From an uncultured Planctomycetaceae bacterium (lineage in GTDB: Bacteria > Planctomycetota > Planctomycetia > Planctomycetales > Planctomycetaceae), in NCBI GenBank assembly GCA_903871805.1, contig CAIQIE010000010.1, positions 1 through 36,990 on the forward strand: a stretch of 36,990 bases of DNA, written 5' to 3'. Of the stretch, positions 16,634-24,412 are shown piece by piece (position 1 is the first letter of the stretch; every line of letters begins with the position of its first letter). The notes beneath the pieces were generated by a model. The model was not told the origin of the DNA and searched no databases. It saw nothing but the letters and a program-made list of their open reading frames with translations. Both the position numbers and the translations under genes were made by a program.

Positions 16634-16730
16634 TGGCCGACACCATCACATTTCGGTTCATGCTGCACTCTCGCTGATTACCACGGGTCTTACGAACTGC
16701 GAGCCAGTTCAGGCTGCTTAGCCAACTGTG

Positions 16731-16759
16731 TTGACACTGCAATGTTTGCCCGCAAAACA
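16731..16759 (+). promoter_or_regulatory. Possible weak sigma-70-type promoter upstream of cysS
   Basis: TTGACA at 16731-16736 matches the -35 consensus exactly, but at a 17-base spacing the -10 position reads AAAACA, a poor match. It lies in the 298-base gap between the ArnT-like gene and cysS. That gap otherwise holds nothing recognisable. Confidence 0.25.
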
Positions 16760-16931
16760 CCAGGGGAAATCTGCGATTTGCTGTGCATTCATGCGAAGGC
16801 AAAAAAGTCATCAAAAACGGCCTGCCCTGAATCGCTCAAATTTACTATTCTCGCGCTTTGCCGGCGATGGTGTGCCTGGTGCGGGGAGATCGTGCCCTGG
16901 GAAATGACCCTGTTTTTCACGAGAAAAGACG

Positions 16932-18467
16932 ATGGAACTGCGATTCTACAACACACTGACGAATGCCACTGAGGTCTTTCGCCCTGTTCATTCTGACTGC
17001 GTTCGGATGTACAGTTGTGGTCCGACGGTTTATGACTTTGCACACATCGGAAATTTTCGTTCGTTTCTGTTTGCGGATGTGATTCGAAGAACACTGGAAT
17101 TTTTCGGTCATCGGGTGCATCACGTGATGAACATCACGGATGTGGGGCACATGACGGACGACGGCAATGCGGATGGTGCTGGTGAGGACAAGATGCAGGC
17201 TGCGGCCCGCAGAATGAAGGAGGACAAAAAGTCCGGAAAGGTACCAGTTGGGGCCGTACAGAATCCTGACGACCCCTATCAGATTGCGAAATACTATACG
17301 GACGCGTTTCTGGAGGACGCCCGTACTCTTGGGGTGAAGGTAGCGTTTGAGTACCCCGAAAACATCCTGCATGCGACTCAGAATATCGATTCCATGCTGG
17401 AGATGATCGGGCAGCTGATTGCCAACGGGCATGCGTATGTCGGGCCGGACGGTGTCGTGTATTACAGCGTTGAGAGTTTTCCACAGTATGGTCGACTGAG
17501 TGGGAATACTCTGGATCGTCTGATGACCGGTGCCGGCGGCCGTATCAGTGATGAAAATCAGGCAAACAAACGCCATCCGGCAGACTTCATGCTCTGGAAG
17601 GCGGATTCCTCGCACATTATGAAGTGGGATTCTCCGTGGGGAGCTGGATATCCCGGATGGCATATCGAGTGCTCCTGCATGGCACGCAAACGGCTTGGCA
17701 AAGATGTGATTGATATTCATACGGGTGGCGAGGATCTGATTTTCCCGCATCATGAATGCGAGATTGCTCAGACGTGTGGTGCCACAGGTCAGGATACGTT
17801 TGCCCGATTCTGGATGCATGCTCGCTTTCTGCTGGTGGAAGGTGAAAAAATGTCCAAGAGCAAAGGCAATTTCTACACGGTTCGCGATGTGCTCCAGGGG
17901 CGTGTCAAAGACGAAAAGGGACAGCCGACGGGAGTTTCTGTGCATCCTTCAGTGCTGCGTCTGGAATTGATCAAATCACATTACCGCGGAAATATGAACT
18001 TCACGCACAAGGGACTGATTGATTCCGCCGGTGCAGTCAAACGTCTGAACGACTTCCGAACAAAGCTGGAAGCGGCCAGTGGGGGAAGGGTCGAGCCTGT
18101 AGATCTGAGTTATCCGGTGCTGAAGGAATTCGCCGCGGCGATTGCGGACGATCTGAATATCGCCGGTGCCCTCGGCGCGATCCTGCCCTGGGCGGCCTCA
18201 ACTCCAGCGGATCCCGCTGCCGCTCTGGGAGCCCTGAATCGGATTAACGAAGTGCTGGCCGTTGCTCCGCTGCAGCCGGTGGCAGCGGCTGATTCGGGAG
18301 CGTCTGACGAGGCGGCTGAGATTCAGGATCTCTGCCGACAACTTGACGACGCGCGTAAACGGAAAGATTTTGCTGCGGCTGATGGTCTGCGAGGACAGAT
18401 TCAGAAGCGGGGCTACGATGTGAAAACATCTCCGGGAGGAACGCTTGCGGAAAAACGATTGGCATAA
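16932..18467 (+). CDS. cysS: Cysteinyl-tRNA synthetase
   Basis: Charges tRNA-Cys with cysteine in the cytoplasm. The class I signatures are intact: [18 protein letters not shown] (27-44) contains the zinc-binding Cys29 and the HIGN form of the HIGH motif. WHIECSCMA and PHHECEIAQ supply the remaining zinc ligands, and [13 protein letters not shown] near residue 305 is the KMSKS loop. The C-terminal helical DALR-like anticodon part follows. At 511 residues it is slightly longer than many bacterial CysRS, because of an insert around residues 95-115 ([19 protein letters not shown]). That region is one of the variable parts of the family. GAGAAAAG upstream may act as ribosome site. It is likely a monocistronic housekeeping gene. 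Confidence 0.97.
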   Translation: MELRFYNTLTNATEVFRPVHSDCVRMYSCGPTVYDFAHIGNFRSFLFADVIRRTLEFFGHRVHHVMNITDVGHMTDDGNADGAGEDKMQAAARRMKEDKKSGKVPVGAVQNPDDPYQIAKYYTDAFLEDARTLGVKVAFEYPENILHATQNIDSMLEMIGQLIANGHAYVGPDGVVYYSVESFPQYGRLSGNTLDRLMTGAGGRISDENQANKRHPADFMLWKADSSHIMKWDSPWGAGYPGWHIECSCMARKRLGKDVIDIHTGGEDLIFPHHECEIAQTCGATGQDTFARFWMHARFLLVEGEKMSKSKGNFYTVRDVLQGRVKDEKGQPTGVSVHPSVLRLELIKSHYRGNMNFTHKGLIDSAGAVKRLNDFRTKLEAASGGRVEPVDLSYPVLKEFAAAIADDLNIAGALGAILPWAASTPADPAAALGALNRINEVLAVAPLQPVAAADSGASDEAAEIQDLCRQLDDARKRKDFAAADGLRGQIQKRGYDVKTSPGGTLAEKRLA

Positions 18468-18828
18468 TCCGGCAGAAGTCCGGTGACTTGAGTCTGGCTT
18501 CAGCGGTCACACCGCGTCAGCGCCCGGCCCCAAACCGTGGGCCGGCCTGCCTCTGCCAGAGAGGTCGAGAACGTCTCGGCGATTTAGCCAGGCGAAGTGG
18601 GTCGGATCGTGGAATGAGGCTGTGACATTCCCATCGCAATGGGCGGAACCTGGCGGTTGTTTCCGGGAGGCGTCGGTTCCGTAGGCCTGCTATTTGTCAG
18701 CCTGGCGGTGTCTGCCTGCGGAGAATGTGGCTGGACCGGACAGGCCGAAAAGACAGTGGTTTTCCCGGTAAGTGTGGATGGCGAATTGGTTTTCAGGGTG
18801 ATTCTGGAGTTCTCTGGGAGTTGGTACC
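18468..18828. other. Intergenic region with small hairpins, no supported gene
   Basis: 361 bases between cysS and the DUF1295 gene. A GC-rich hairpin (18524-18530 ccggccc with 18539-18545 gggccgg, eight-base loop) lies 57 bases after the cysS stop. It could act in termination, but it has no T tract. Two further five-base stems (cctct/agagg and cgaga/tctcg) follow directly. A small frame starting at 18639 is discussed among the rejected items. Confidence 0.45.
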
Positions 18829-19620
18829 ATGGCCGATGTACTACTCTGGACGCTGGCGACTTCGCTGGCTTACATGTTTCTGGTATGGCTGTTGAGCCTG
18901 TCCGCTGGGCGAGTCTGCGTCATTGACGCATTCTGGGGGCCGGGGTTTGGTTTGCTTGCGGGGGCGACCGTTATGCTGCGCCCAGCATTGGGGCTGTCGC
19001 TGGAACAGAAAATACTGCTGGCCATGGTACTGATCTGGGGGCTGCGTCTGGGGATGCATCTGGGCATTCGAATTGCGTCGGATCCGCACGAGGATCGTCG
19101 TTATGCAGCGATGCGTGACAAGTATTCGCCCAATTTTCACTTGAAGAGTCTGGGCATTGTATTTTTGCTTCAGGGTGCGATTCTCTGGTTGATCGCGATA
19201 CCGGTGACGCTGGGATTAGCTGCGACTGCAGGCCGAGGCCAGCCAAGTTTGCTGGTGTCCGGCGGAATTCTATGGGCGTTGGGACTTGCGTTCGAGGCTG
19301 TCGGGGATTGGCAACTGGGGAGATTTCGCGCGGATCCTGCGAACCGTAGTCGCGTCCTGGATACGGGGCTCTGGGGTTGGACCAGGCACCCCAACTATTT
19401 TGGTGACTTCTGCGTCTGGTGGGGATTGTGGCTGGTCAGTATTGCTGCGGGGGCTCCACTATGGACGATTCTTTCGCCTGCTGTCATGGGGTTCTTTCTG
19501 CGGAAAGTCTCTGGCGTGACGTTGCTGGAGAAGGACATTGAGGAGCGACGCCCGGGCTATGCCGAGTATGTAAAACGTACCAACGCATTTTTTCCACTGC
19601 CACCAGGACGACGGGTGTGA
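18829..19620 (+). CDS. DUF1295 / steroid 5-alpha-reductase-like membrane protein
   Basis: A 263-residue polytopic membrane protein of the DUF1295 family, distantly related to 3-oxo-5-alpha-steroid 4-dehydrogenase C-terminal domains and isoprenylcysteine methyltransferases. Characteristic stretches are VIDAFWGPGFGLLAG near residue 27, LIWGLRLGMHLGIRI, and the C-terminal signature LDTGLWGWTRHPNYFGDFCVWW, where RHPNYFGD is the conserved cofactor-binding motif. LLEKDIEERRPGYAEYVKRT closes the domain. Family members are presumed NAD(P)H-dependent reductases of lipid-like substrates, but no substrate is established. GGGAG eight bases upstream of the ATG is a good ribosome site. The next gene on this strand is far away, so it is probably transcribed alone. 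Confidence 0.92.
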   Translation: MADVLLWTLATSLAYMFLVWLLSLSAGRVCVIDAFWGPGFGLLAGATVMLRPALGLSLEQKILLAMVLIWGLRLGMHLGIRIASDPHEDRRYAAMRDKYSPNFHLKSLGIVFLLQGAILWLIAIPVTLGLAATAGRGQPSLLVSGGILWALGLAFEAVGDWQLGRFRADPANRSRVLDTGLWGWTRHPNYFGDFCVWWGLWLVSIAAGAPLWTILSPAVMGFFLRKVSGVTLLEKDIEERRPGYAEYVKRTNAFFPLPPGRRV

Positions 19621-19742
19621 ATACGGGCAGGCTTTTATTGAGCAAATGCTGCCTAGATGGAATTTGGCGTGCGGCTCTTGTGGCTGATGTCCTGGATCAC
19701 GAGTTCGGCTTTGGGCTTTGGTGCTGTCTGTTTCGAGGCATC

Positions 19743-19778
19743 AAAAAAGAAAGGCGAGCAGAAGTTTCTGCTCGCCTT
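19743..19778 (-). terminator. Intrinsic terminator of the RRM protein gene
   Basis: Positions 19751-19762 pair perfectly with 19767-19778 (aaggcgagcaga / tctgctcgcctt) around a four-base loop. Read on the minus strand the stem is followed by TTTCTTTTTT (19752 down to 19743). It lies 32 bases after the stop codon of the RRM gene. This is the best intrinsic terminator in the window. Confidence 0.9.
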
Positions 19779-19810
19779 AGTATGATCAGTCTGGGATTCA
19801 GGCTGGTCGA

Positions 19811-20182
19811 TTAGTAACGATCACGGCCACCGCCGCCGCCACCACCGTAACCGCCGCGTCCGCCACTGCGTCCACCGCCGCCACCGCCACCACCACCGAA
19901 CCCACCACGTCCGCCGCCACCGCCACCGCCGCTACCGGCTTCGCGAGGACGTGCTTCGTTGACTACGATCGAACGACCATCGAGGTCGGAGCCATTCAGT
20001 GCACGAATTGCTTCGTCGCCGCCGGATTCCATTTCGACGAAACCGAAACCCTTGGAACGTCCTGTTTCCCGGTCACTTACGACCTTTGCTGACTTGACTA
20101 CTCCGTACTTTGCGAAGGCTCGTTCCAGGCCTTCAGATGTCGTGGCCCACGCGAGGCTTCCGACAAAGATGTTCTTACTCAT
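19811..20182 (-). CDS. Glycine-rich RRM RNA-binding protein
   Basis: A 123-residue cytoplasmic RNA-binding protein. Residues 1-80 are one RNA recognition motif: RNP2 is NIFVGSL (4-10) and RNP1 is KGFGFVEM near residue 45. The rest is almost pure Gly with scattered Arg, Ser, Phe and Tyr (GGGGR, RGGYGGGG), ending GRDRY. This architecture is shared with cyanobacterial Rbp and eukaryotic GRP proteins, which bind RNA and are often cold-regulated. The Gly/Arg tail is low-complexity and may promote condensation. A TTG at 20185 directly precedes the ATG at 20182; the ATG has AAGGGTG eight bases upstream and is preferred. It has its own terminator. The gene upstream on this strand (trkA) ends 464 bases away, so it is monocistronic. 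Confidence 0.95.
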   Translation of the reverse strand: MSKNIFVGSLAWATTSEGLERAFAKYGVVKSAKVVSDRETGRSKGFGFVEMESGGDEAIRALNGSDLDGRSIVVNEARPREAGSGGGGGGGRGGFGGGGGGGGGRSGGRGGYGGGGGGGRDRY

Positions 20183-20646
20183 CAATCACCCTTGAGCTTT
20201 GCAGCTTCAAAAACACAAATCGCTGCCACAACGACAGCCGTTGGAACACAAATTCAGGCAAAGGTCCAGACCCTGCGGGCCAGGACGCCGTACCAACCAG
20301 TCAGATGCTGCAGGAGAATTCAGGGGCGGGCGAGACTTCAGAGAGTAGCGACTGTCACTTTGAAAACTGATGCGAACGCTGGCAAACATGGAACCACCGG
20401 CAACAACCGGTTTCCATAGTTTTAGACCTTATCGACAGCGGGAGAGAATAGCAATCCTGAAAGGTAAATGTTTTGTGTGGATTTCCTCAGGCGCTACCGA
20501 AATCTGACCGGAAAAACCGTTGTGTATACCTGCAATGGCATTCCCCTCCCTGAAATTTGGGGGCAGGGTTAGAAAAAACAACTGGTTGTCACGTCATTTT
20601 TGGGAGTCTTTTCCGGAATTTCCGGTTTGCCTTATTCAGACGCCAA
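20183..20646. other. Intergenic region upstream of the RRM gene with a bulged hairpin
   Basis: 464 bases without a supported gene. The one clear structure is an inverted repeat at 20388-20417: atggaa plus accgg on the left (two-base bulge between them), a caacaa loop, then ccggt and ttccat on the right. Just after the trkA stop, ccggaaattccgg is a short palindrome that could help end the trkHA transcript, but it has no T tract. A long leader for the RRM gene would fit cold-shock-type regulation; this is speculation. Confidence 0.4.
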
Positions 20647-21303
20647 TCACTGGATGTCGGCTGTTCGAGCCAGATCTTCGTCTTTTCCGGCGACAATCAG
20701 GGCGTCAGATTCTTTGAGGACTGTGTCAGGGTCGGAGGCAAACGACATTTTGTCCGAAAGAACGTCGTGAATTGCGACGACTGTGATGCCGAAGTTTTGT
20801 CGCAGTGCCAGAGCACGCAATGTTTTGCCATTCCAACTGCCCGGAACCCCCATTTCCTGAATACTGAATCCAGTGCCGATGGAGACGTAGTTCAGAAGAC
20901 CGGATCCAGACATGCGTTTACCGAGACTGATGGCGGATTCCCGTTCCGGAAAAATCGTCTCAGCCACACCGAGGCGTTCCATGACGCGTGCATGGTCTCT
21001 GGAGATCACTTTGACGTAGACTTCCCGAATTCCAAGGTCGTGCAGTGCCATGGTTGTCAAAATGCTGGCAGTGATGTCGTCACCGGTGCTGACGACCGCA
21101 GCATCTGCGCCTTTTGCTCCCAGGCGTTCAAGGGTTTGCAGGTTTTTAGCGTCGCCGACCGCTGCGCGGGAGACGAAGGGGGCAATTCGGTCGACAGCCT
21201 CTTCGTTCATATCAATTGCAATTACCTCGTGTCGCTGCGTAAACAGCGATTCGGCAACGCTGGAACCAAAGTTTCCCAGTCCTACAACGACAAATCTTTT
21301 CAT
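20647..21303 (-). CDS. trkA: Trk/Ktr potassium-uptake regulatory subunit (RCK domains)
   Basis: A 218-residue cytoplasmic gating subunit of the KtrA/TrkA type. Residues 1-140 are an RCK_N (TrkA_N) Rossmann domain: VVVGLGNFGSSVAESL (5-20) is the dinucleotide-binding glycine motif, followed by VIAIDMNEEAVD with the acidic residue expected to contact the ribose. The C-terminal part (NYVSIGTGFSIQEMGVPGSW onwards) is the RCK_C domain, ending in VAGKDEDL. One RCK unit of this size matches KtrA rather than the double-unit TrkA of enterobacteria. Its ATG lies three bases after the stop of the channel gene, so the pair forms one operon. A long open frame on the opposite strand is a shadow. Confidence 0.95.
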   Translation of the reverse strand: MKRFVVVGLGNFGSSVAESLFTQRHEVIAIDMNEEAVDRIAPFVSRAAVGDAKNLQTLERLGAKGADAAVVSTGDDITASILTTMALHDLGIREVYVKVISRDHARVMERLGVAETIFPERESAISLGKRMSGSGLLNYVSIGTGFSIQEMGVPGSWNGKTLRALALRQNFGITVVAIHDVLSDKMSFASDPDTVLKESDALIVAGKDEDLARTADIQ

Positions 21304-21306
21304 AGC

Positions 21307-22716
21307 TTAACCTACTACAACGTCCTCATTTGCATACCGAAAATCACGGGCTCCCTTGCGCGGGACCGTCAGAGCGGCAGCCAGTGTGAGCAGTCCCACT
21401 CGTCCAAAGAACATCAGCAATATTGCTGTGGATTTGCCGACGAACGAAAGCTTTGGTGTGATTCCCATGGAGAGGCCGACCGTGTTGAACGCAGAGATGG
21501 CTTCGAACATACATTCGGTCAGAACTTCTTCATTGTCCTTCAGGTGACTTTCCGAAATTGTCATCAGCAGAATTCCGGCCAGAGCGACACCGCTGGTAAT
21601 CGTGAATAGCCCGACGGCGCGAGACGTAGTCTCTTCGGGGATCGAGCGATACCAGACAGTCGTGTTTTCCTGTCCCCGCAGTCGGGACCACGCCAGAATC
21701 AACATCAAAGCCAGGGTCGTGGTCTTGATGCCACCTGCTGTTGAACCCGGAGATCCGCCAATCATCATCAGCACCATGGTAACCAGGTTGGAACTGTCGG
21801 CGGCCTTGCCATAGTCGATCGAGTTGAATCCGGCGGTACGGGTAGTGATGCTCATAAACAGGCCGTTGATCACGCGATCAAACGGGGGAAGGTGCTGAAG
21901 GGTTCTGTCCCATTCCAGAATTGTCAGCGGAATCCAGCCCCCAATGATCAGAGCAATCGTGGTCACCAGCACAATACGTGATTGCAGAGACAGTCGGAAC
22001 GCCCGCTTGCTTCGGCGGGCACGGAGTGTTTCCAGGACTTCTTCATGTGTGAGAAATCCGAGTCCCCCGAGAACGATGAGGCCACCAATGACCAGCAGAA
22101 TTCCCGGAGAACTTTGAAAGCTCATGAGATTGTCAGAAAATGTTGAGAAACCCGCATTACAGAAGGCACTGACCGAGTGAAAAACGGCGGGCCATAACGC
22201 ACCAGACCAGCCCAGCGCAGGGGCCCAGAAAACGTACAGCAACAACGCGCCAATTGCTTCCAGAATCAGAGTGTACCGGACGATATTCCAGGTAATCTGA
22301 CCCGGAGTCAGATGCGGTGCGGCTTCGGCAGTGTAAATGCACAGAGACTCTTCTCGAAGTGACAGTCGTTTTCCAAGGGCTGAAATGATCAGGCTGGTGA
22401 ATGTGAGAATTCCGAGGCCACCGAACTGTACCAGCAGCAGAAGAAAGGCTTCACCGGAAAAAGTCAGAAACGTTCCCGGGTCCACCACCGCCAGCCCGGT
22501 CACACAGACAGCACTGGTGGACATAAATGTCGCATCGATCCACGTGAAGTCTTTGTCGGTGCAAAGACCTGGGATCAGACGCAGCCCGGAGGCGCCAAAG
22601 AGGATAAGCAGGGCAAAAGATGCAACAAACAGTTGCGGAGGCGTAATCTTTTGCCAGATGGTCAGACGAGTTCCCTGAGAGAGATCCCATCTGGACCATG
22701 CGGTGCGACGGTACAT
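21307..22716 (-). CDS. TrkH/KtrB-type potassium channel subunit
   Basis: Membrane-embedded K+ translocating subunit working with the RCK protein downstream. All four pore-loop repeats can be read: STSAVCVTGLAVVDPGTF, SVSAFCNAGFSTFSDN, TTRTAGFNSIDYG and ISAFNTVGLSMG. Each holds the selectivity-filter Gly. ATG 22716 gives a 469-residue protein, near the usual KtrB length. The frame is open up to 23130, but that extension is arginine-rich, unlike the family, and runs into the divergent gene, so it was not used. No good Shine-Dalgarno is seen at 22716 and a slightly longer N-terminus is possible. The divergent plus-strand gene begins 268 bases away. Confidence 0.93.
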   Translation of the reverse strand: MYRRTAWSRWDLSQGTRLTIWQKITPPQLFVASFALLILFGASGLRLIPGLCTDKDFTWIDATFMSTSAVCVTGLAVVDPGTFLTFSGEAFLLLLVQFGGLGILTFTSLIISALGKRLSLREESLCIYTAEAAPHLTPGQITWNIVRYTLILEAIGALLLYVFWAPALGWSGALWPAVFHSVSAFCNAGFSTFSDNLMSFQSSPGILLVIGGLIVLGGLGFLTHEEVLETLRARRSKRAFRLSLQSRIVLVTTIALIIGGWIPLTILEWDRTLQHLPPFDRVINGLFMSITTRTAGFNSIDYGKAADSSNLVTMVLMMIGGSPGSTAGGIKTTTLALMLILAWSRLRGQENTTVWYRSIPEETTSRAVGLFTITSGVALAGILLMTISESHLKDNEEVLTECMFEAISAFNTVGLSMGITPKLSFVGKSTAILLMFFGRVGLLTLAAALTVPRKGARDFRYANEDVVVG

Positions 22717-22900
22717 ATATGCTCGTACTGCGGGCCTGAGAATTCGGCGCGACAGGTGTACAGTCACCTGCCATACCGAGATCGCAAAATTGTGCCCATT
22801 TGGATGGGAAAAGGAAAGTGAATGCCACAGAATGCGAGGTTTTTTTTGAACGGGGGCCGATGATGTCAGGAAAACCCATCGATTCCACAGCCGCTCATTA

Positions 22901-22929
22901 CTGTCATGCCTCGCGGAAATTGCTATGAT
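22901..22929 (+). promoter_or_regulatory. Candidate extended -10 promoter for the uronate isomerase-like gene
   Basis: TATGAT at 22924-22929 preceded by TGC forms an extended -10 element. CTGTCA at 22901-22906 lies 17 bases upstream and matches four of six -35 bases. It would give a 5' leader of about 45-50 bases before the ATG at 22984, which has AGGAAAG as ribosome site. Confidence 0.4.
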
Positions 22930-22983
22930 TTCGCTCAGATTTGCGGCGTTGATGTCCGTTTTTGAACAGGAAAGTGTCGCCCT

Positions 22984-24273
22984 ATGTCGCTCAGTCTGCC
23001 TGAGGAAATTTTTCAGCAACTTCAGTCTCTGCGACTGATCGATCCTCACACGCACATCAATCCGCATCAGCCCGCTTCCCGATGCCTTGCCGATATTCTG
23101 GGCTATCACTACTACACCGAACTGGCTCATTCGGCCGGGCTGGCGAAGTCACAAATTGAAGAGCCGGGTCTGGATTCCCGGGAAAAAGTCCGACGACTGG
23201 TGCCGTGGCTGGCCACCATCGAAAACACGGCGCAGTACAGCTGGCTGCTGGAGATGTGTCGCGAGTTCTTCGGTTTTCAGGAAGAACGGATCACCCCGTC
23301 CAACTGGGAGTCTCTATACGAGTCTTCGAAAACCCGTATGGCCCAGCCTGACTGGGAGCAGCACGTGTTGAACCAGTCCGGGCTGGATCAGGTCTACCTG
23401 ACTAACGATTTCGATGACCCTCTGGAGGGCTTTGATCGAAACTTTTACGTTCCCTGTCTGCGCACCGATGACCTTGTTTTTCATCTCTGCAGGCCAGCTG
23501 TGCGGGAGCGACTGACGAAGGCGACGGGGGCGTCACCAGGATCCGCCCGTGCCTTGAAAGATGCGATCGGTCTGCTGTTTCAGCACTTCAAAAATCGGAA
23601 TGCACGTGCCTGTGCGATTTCTCTGCCACCGGACTTTTCGCCGCAGCCGGTTAGTGAGGCAGTCGCAGATCCCCTTGTTGCCCGGGCGTTCGCCGGTGCG
23701 GACCTGACTGCGGACGAACTGGTCAGTCTCAGCCGGTTTGTCTTCTGGACGCTGGCGGAATTCTGCGATCAGTTTCAGTTCCCGTTCGATCTCATGATCG
23801 GTGTGAATCGCAGGGTTTGCGAAAATGGCGTATTTCAGGGACAGGATCTGTTTGATTCAAGGGTTTCCCTGATTCAGTACAAAACACTGCTGAATGCGTT
23901 TCCCCGCGTCCTGTTTCCCATTTCTGTCCTTGCGGAAACAAGTAATCAGGAACTGGTCAGCTACGCCTGGATCTTTCCCAACGTCATCACATCCGGACAC
24001 TGGTGGTATTCCAACATTCCAGTCTTTATTGAACGGGACACAAAAGCGCGGCTGCAGGCTGTACCGTCGACAAAACAGATTGGATACTACAGCGACATGT
24101 ACAAGCTGGAATTTGCCCTGCCAAAATTCGCAATGTACCGACGTATCCTGGCAAAGGTGCTGGCAGAAGACTTTGTGATTGGGCGACGATGGGGTGTCGA
24201 ACGGGCATTGGAACTGGGCCGGCAGGTCCTTCGTGGTAACGTGGAAACGATTTTTGGCGGCAGTGATGCCTGA
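22984..24273 (+). CDS. Glucuronate isomerase (UxaC)-family protein, divergent
   Basis: A 429-residue member of the uronate isomerase family within the amidohydrolase superfamily. Canonical enzymes convert glucuronate or galacturonate to the keto form. RLIDPHTHINPHQ (17-29) carries the HxH metal-binding pair at residues 22 and 24. SGHWWYSNIPVF and GYYSDMYKLEFALPKFAMYRRIL correspond to the conserved C-terminal active-site region (GxWWF and TDSRSF...YxRHEYFRR in UxaC). It is shorter than canonical UxaC (about 470), and several residues in that last block differ: the usual arginine-rich RHEYFRR is replaced by LPKFAMYRRI. It may therefore act on another substrate. No other uronate-pathway gene (uxaA, uxaB, kdg) is in the window. 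It is divergent to the potassium channel operon. Confidence 0.85.
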   Translation: MSLSLPEEIFQQLQSLRLIDPHTHINPHQPASRCLADILGYHYYTELAHSAGLAKSQIEEPGLDSREKVRRLVPWLATIENTAQYSWLLEMCREFFGFQEERITPSNWESLYESSKTRMAQPDWEQHVLNQSGLDQVYLTNDFDDPLEGFDRNFYVPCLRTDDLVFHLCRPAVRERLTKATGASPGSARALKDAIGLLFQHFKNRNARACAISLPPDFSPQPVSEAVADPLVARAFAGADLTADELVSLSRFVFWTLAEFCDQFQFPFDLMIGVNRRVCENGVFQGQDLFDSRVSLIQYKTLLNAFPRVLFPISVLAETSNQELVSYAWIFPNVITSGHWWYSNIPVFIERDTKARLQAVPSTKQIGYYSDMYKLEFALPKFAMYRRILAKVLAEDFVIGRRWGVERALELGRQVLRGNVETIFGGSDA

Positions 24274-24412
24274 TTCCAGCAATCGGAACCCGAAGTTTTC
24301 CCTGATGACAGCGTGGGATTCAAGATTCGGTTGGACCGCACAAGCAGTCAATGCTGGCGGGATCGGGTAAGTTCTGTTCCGGATTTTTGCGGGATTTTGG
24401 GGCTAGGGCACT

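Noticed and set aside
18639-18926. A 95-residue frame with a lipobox-like VSLAVSACG near its N-terminus
   Set aside because: The lipobox is tempting, but the frame overlaps the DUF1295 gene by 98 bases out of frame, its C-terminal third is simply that gene misread, and there is no good ribosome site. It is not supported as a gene.
20557-21609. A 350-residue open frame on the plus strand
   Set aside because: It lies antisense to trkA and the end of the channel gene, which have clear family motifs. Its own product is Cys/His/Ser-rich with no domain, so it is a shadow frame.
22717-23130. N-terminal extension of the TrkH/KtrB frame by 138 residues
   Set aside because: The extension is open but runs into the divergent uronate-isomerase-like gene, is unlike any channel N-terminus and would include the likely promoter of that gene.
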